Of a DNA stretch of 32,587 nt, positions 30,416 through 32,587 are shown in pieces. The DNA comes from Flavobacteriales bacterium. GTDB lineage: Bacteria; Bacteroidota; Bacteroidia; Flavobacteriales; Flavobacteriaceae. The notes beneath the pieces are model-generated. The model was not told the origin of the DNA. It made no database searches and saw only the letters and a program-made list of their open reading frames with translations. The position numbers were made by a program, and so were the translations under genes. The stretch is from assembly GCA_004213965.1 (NCBI GenBank), contig SGZI01000009.1:1-32587 (forward strand). Reading direction: 5' to 3'. Each line of letters opens with the position of its first letter. Within the stretch, counting starts at the first letter, position 1.

Positions 30416-32587
30416 ATGAAAATCAACGATAACCTTATCTATGATTCATTAAAAAAATTTTTTGGTTTTGATGAATTTAAAGGACTCCAAAAGCAGGTAA
30501 TAGCCAGTATATGTGAAAATAAGGACACTTTTGTTGTCATGCCAACGGGTGGTGGTAAATCCTTGTGTTATCAATTACCAGCTCTTATAAAAGAAGGTAC
30601 TGCGATTGTTGTTTCACCCCTTATTGCACTAATGAAAAATCAAGTAGATCATATTAGAGGGTTCTCTAATGTAGATGGAATAGCACATGTATTAAATTCT
30701 TCGTTAACAAAAGATCAGCAGGAAAATGTTAAGGCTGATGTAAAAAATGGAATTACTAAGCTCTTATACATGGCTCCAGAATCACTTTCAAAGAATTCTA
30801 ACATAGATTTCCTTAAATCAACTAATATTTCTCTAATAGCTGTAGATGAGGCTCATTGTATAAGTGAATGGGGACATGATTTTAGGCCAGAATATAGAAA
30901 TCTTAGACTAATAGCTGATAAAATTCAAAACAATATTCCTATTATTGCTCTCACTGCAACAGCAACACCTAAGGTTCAGTCAGATATATTAAAAAATTTA
31001 AATATCACTGATGCGAAGATTTTTAAAGCATCATTTAACAGACCAAACTTGTTTTACGAAGTACGCTATAAGAATGATACGGTAAATTCAGATCTTATTA
31101 AATTTATTAAGAGTAACAGTAATAAGTCAGGAATTATATACTGTTTAAGCAGAAAAAAAGTTGAAGAAATAACTAATTTATTACAGCTTAATGATATAAA
31201 AGCATTGCATTATCATGCAGGATTAGATTCCAAGACAAGATCTGACAATCAGGATTCTTTTTTAAAAGAAGATGTTGATGTTGTTGTTGCTACAATTGCC
31301 TTTGGAATGGGTATTGATAAACCTAATATAAGATTTGTGATTCATTATGATGTCCCAAAAAGTTTAGAAGGATATTATCAAGAAACCGGTAGAGCAGGAA
31401 GAGATGGAGGAGAGGGACATTGCTTAGCTTTTTACTCTTACAAGGATATTGAAAAACTCGAAAAATTTATCACATCAAAACCTAATTCTGAACAACAACT
31501 GTCTTCATTATTACTTGAAGAAATGGTTTCTTATTGTGAAACATCTATTTCCAGAAGAAAGTATTTGCTTAATTATTTTGGTGAAGAATTTGATAATGAA
31601 AAAGGTGAAGGAGGGATGCTAGATGATAATATGGTTAATCCTAAGAAAAAAATAGATGTAAAAAATCAAATTATTTTATTGCTTAATCTTATTAGTGAAA
31701 CTAAACAGATTTATAAATCTAAGGAATTAACAGATATTTTGATTGGTAATGAAACAGCTATAATTAAATCTCATAAGTTAAATGAAAAGGAATTTTTTGG
31801 TAATGGTAAAGATTTTAAAAAACCATTTTGGACAGGATTAATAAGACAGCTAGTTGTATCAGGATTATTAGAAAGAAATATAGAATCTTATGGTACTATT
31901 TTAATTAAGGATAAAGGAAATAAATTTTTATCTAATCCAGAAAAATTTATGATCTCTAAGGATCATGAATATAAAAATGATGATAAAATTTTAAGTCAAC
32001 CAAAATCAGATTTTACTGCTGATCTAGAATTAATGTCAATTCTAAAAAAATTAAGAAAACAAATTGCAAATAAACTAAATCTTCCTCCTTATATAATATT
32101 TCAGGATCCATCCCTTGAGGATATGACATTGAAATATCCAATAACTATTGACGAAATGGCTAATATCCATGGAGTTGGTGAAGGAAAAGCAAATAAATAT
32201 GGTAAGGAATTTATTGATTTAATATTAAAATATATAGAAGAAAACAATATTACTAGGGTTGATGATTTTATTGTAAAAAGTTCTGGATCAAATTCAGCGC
32301 TTAAACTTTATATAATTCAAAGTGTAGACAGGAAAATGCCTTTTGATGACATTATTTCTGCAAAAGGGATTGAAATGGAGGATTTTGTTAAAGAAATGGA
32401 ATCAATTGTTTATTCTGGCACTAAGCTAGATATATCTTATTGTATTGACGAAATTTTAGATGAGGATCAGCAAAGCGAACTATACGATTATTTTATAGAA
32501 TCTGACAGTGATGATATTGAAAAAGCTATGGACGAATTTGATGGAGATTATGAACATATTGAGCTGAGAATCTATAGACTGAAATTT
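30416..32587 (+). CDS. recQ: ATP-dependent DNA helicase RecQ, 3' end off-window
   Basis: Unwinds recombination intermediates and stalled forks in the 3'-5' direction. The frame is open for 724 codons to the window edge, probably lacking only a few residues. Motifs are MPTGGGKSLCYQ (Walker A), AVDEAHCISEWGHDFRPEYRNL (DEAH), LTATATP, ATIAFGMGIDKPNI and YYQETGRAGRDGG (motif VI). A winged-helix RQC region and an HRDC domain (ILKKLRKQIANKLNLPPYIIFQDPSL) follow, then a C-terminal extension. The zinc region retains Cys374 only: where other RecQ proteins have three more cysteines, this reads NEKGEGGMLDDNMVNPKKK. The ATG at 30416 is chosen because the RecQ core begins at once. Confidence 0.95.
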   Translation, partial: MKINDNLIYDSLKKFFGFDEFKGLQKQVIASICENKDTFVVMPTGGGKSLCYQLPALIKEGTAIVVSPLIALMKNQVDHIRGFSNVDGIAHVLNSSLTKDQQENVKADVKNGITKLLYMAPESLSKNSNIDFLKSTNISLIAVDEAHCISEWGHDFRPEYRNLRLIADKIQNNIPIIALTATATPKVQSDILKNLNITDAKIFKASFNRPNLFYEVRYKNDTVNSDLIKFIKSNSNKSGIIYCLSRKKVEEITNLLQLNDIKALHYHAGLDSKTRSDNQDSFLKEDVDVVVATIAFGMGIDKPNIRFVIHYDVPKSLEGYYQETGRAGRDGGEGHCLAFYSYKDIEKLEKFITSKPNSEQQLSSLLLEEMVSYCETSISRRKYLLNYFGEEFDNEKGEGGMLDDNMVNPKKKIDVKNQIILLLNLISETKQIYKSKELTDILIGNETAIIKSHKLNEKEFFGNGKDFKKPFWTGLIRQLVVSGLLERNIESYGTILIKDKGNKFLSNPEKFMISKDHEYKNDDKILSQPKSDFTADLELMSILKKLRKQIANKLNLPPYIIFQDPSLEDMTLKYPITIDEMANIHGVGEGKANKYGKEFIDLILKYIEENNITRVDDFIVKSSGSNSALKLYIIQSVDRKMPFDDIISAKGIEMEDFVKEMESIVYSGTKLDISYCIDEILDEDQQSELYDYFIESDSDDIEKAMDEFDGDYEHIELRIYRLKF

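Noticed and set aside
1-32587. Mobile element, prophage, CRISPR or defence system
   Set aside because: No transposase, integrase, phage, Cas, restriction or toxin genes and no direct-repeat arrays were seen; tRNA-like cloverleafs were not found in any intergenic gap.

Overview
This 32.6-kb window looks like a compact, very AT-rich (roughly 30% GC by eye) chromosomal segment from a member of the Bacteroidota, most likely a streamlined marine flavobacterium. The lineage call rests on several things seen here: promoter-like TTG-N19-TAnnTTTG boxes, almost no Shine-Dalgarno sequences, a PorV/PorQ-family outer-membrane protein, a CarboxypepD_reg-like protein, an Lnb-type (DUF4105) lipoprotein N-acyltransferase candidate, and flavobacterial versions of SecA, RecQ, CarB and RmuC.

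Layout. (a) 1-5.1 kb: terminator of an off-window gene, a GNA1-like acetyltransferase, an orphan family-5 solute-binding lipoprotein, MtaB, a tiny YidJ-type GNAT, an alpha/beta hydrolase and a membrane/TPR protein. (b) 5.1-8.4 kb: rpmH (missed by the ORF track) with a textbook promoter and terminator, then carB without its C-terminal allosteric domain. (c) 8.4-14.3 kb: rmuC, the purB-S41 peptidase-DUF6580 operon, a DUF975 membrane protein and a CarboxypepD_reg-like protein. (d) 14.4-18.0 kb: rlmH-rdgB and priA. (e) 18.0-24.0 kb: on the minus strand, DUF2795, secA, meaB, a DPM1-like glycosyltransferase and a duplicated LAB_N membrane protein. (f) 24.1-27 kb: PorV/PorQ-like, Lnb and PduO-type adenosyltransferase genes in a row. 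(g) 27-32.6 kb: pssA, the kdsD-tatC-lptB operon and recQ, which runs off the right edge.

The genes are mostly housekeeping: nucleotide synthesis and sanitation (carB, purB, rdgB), replication and repair (priA, recQ, rmuC), translation and RNA modification (rpmH, mtaB, rlmH), secretion (secA, tatC), and envelope building (pssA, lptB, kdsD, GT2/LAB_N, lnb). Two B12-linked genes (meaB, pduO) imply adenosylcobalamin-dependent methylmalonyl-CoA mutase elsewhere in the genome. I found no tRNA, rRNA, CRISPR, IS element, prophage or defence island, and no gene-free stretch over 300 bases.

I do not see a clearly new multi-gene system. The points most worth checking are: a RecQ whose zinc-binding cysteines are mostly absent; a pssA with no ATG/GTG/TTG before its conserved N-terminus, next to a TTG-started kdsD and a GTG-started tatC; convergent gene pairs that all meet within a few bases, often sharing stop codons in TTAA; the GT2/LAB_N pair without a visible third partner; and overlapping divergent promoters between purB and the DUF975 gene.
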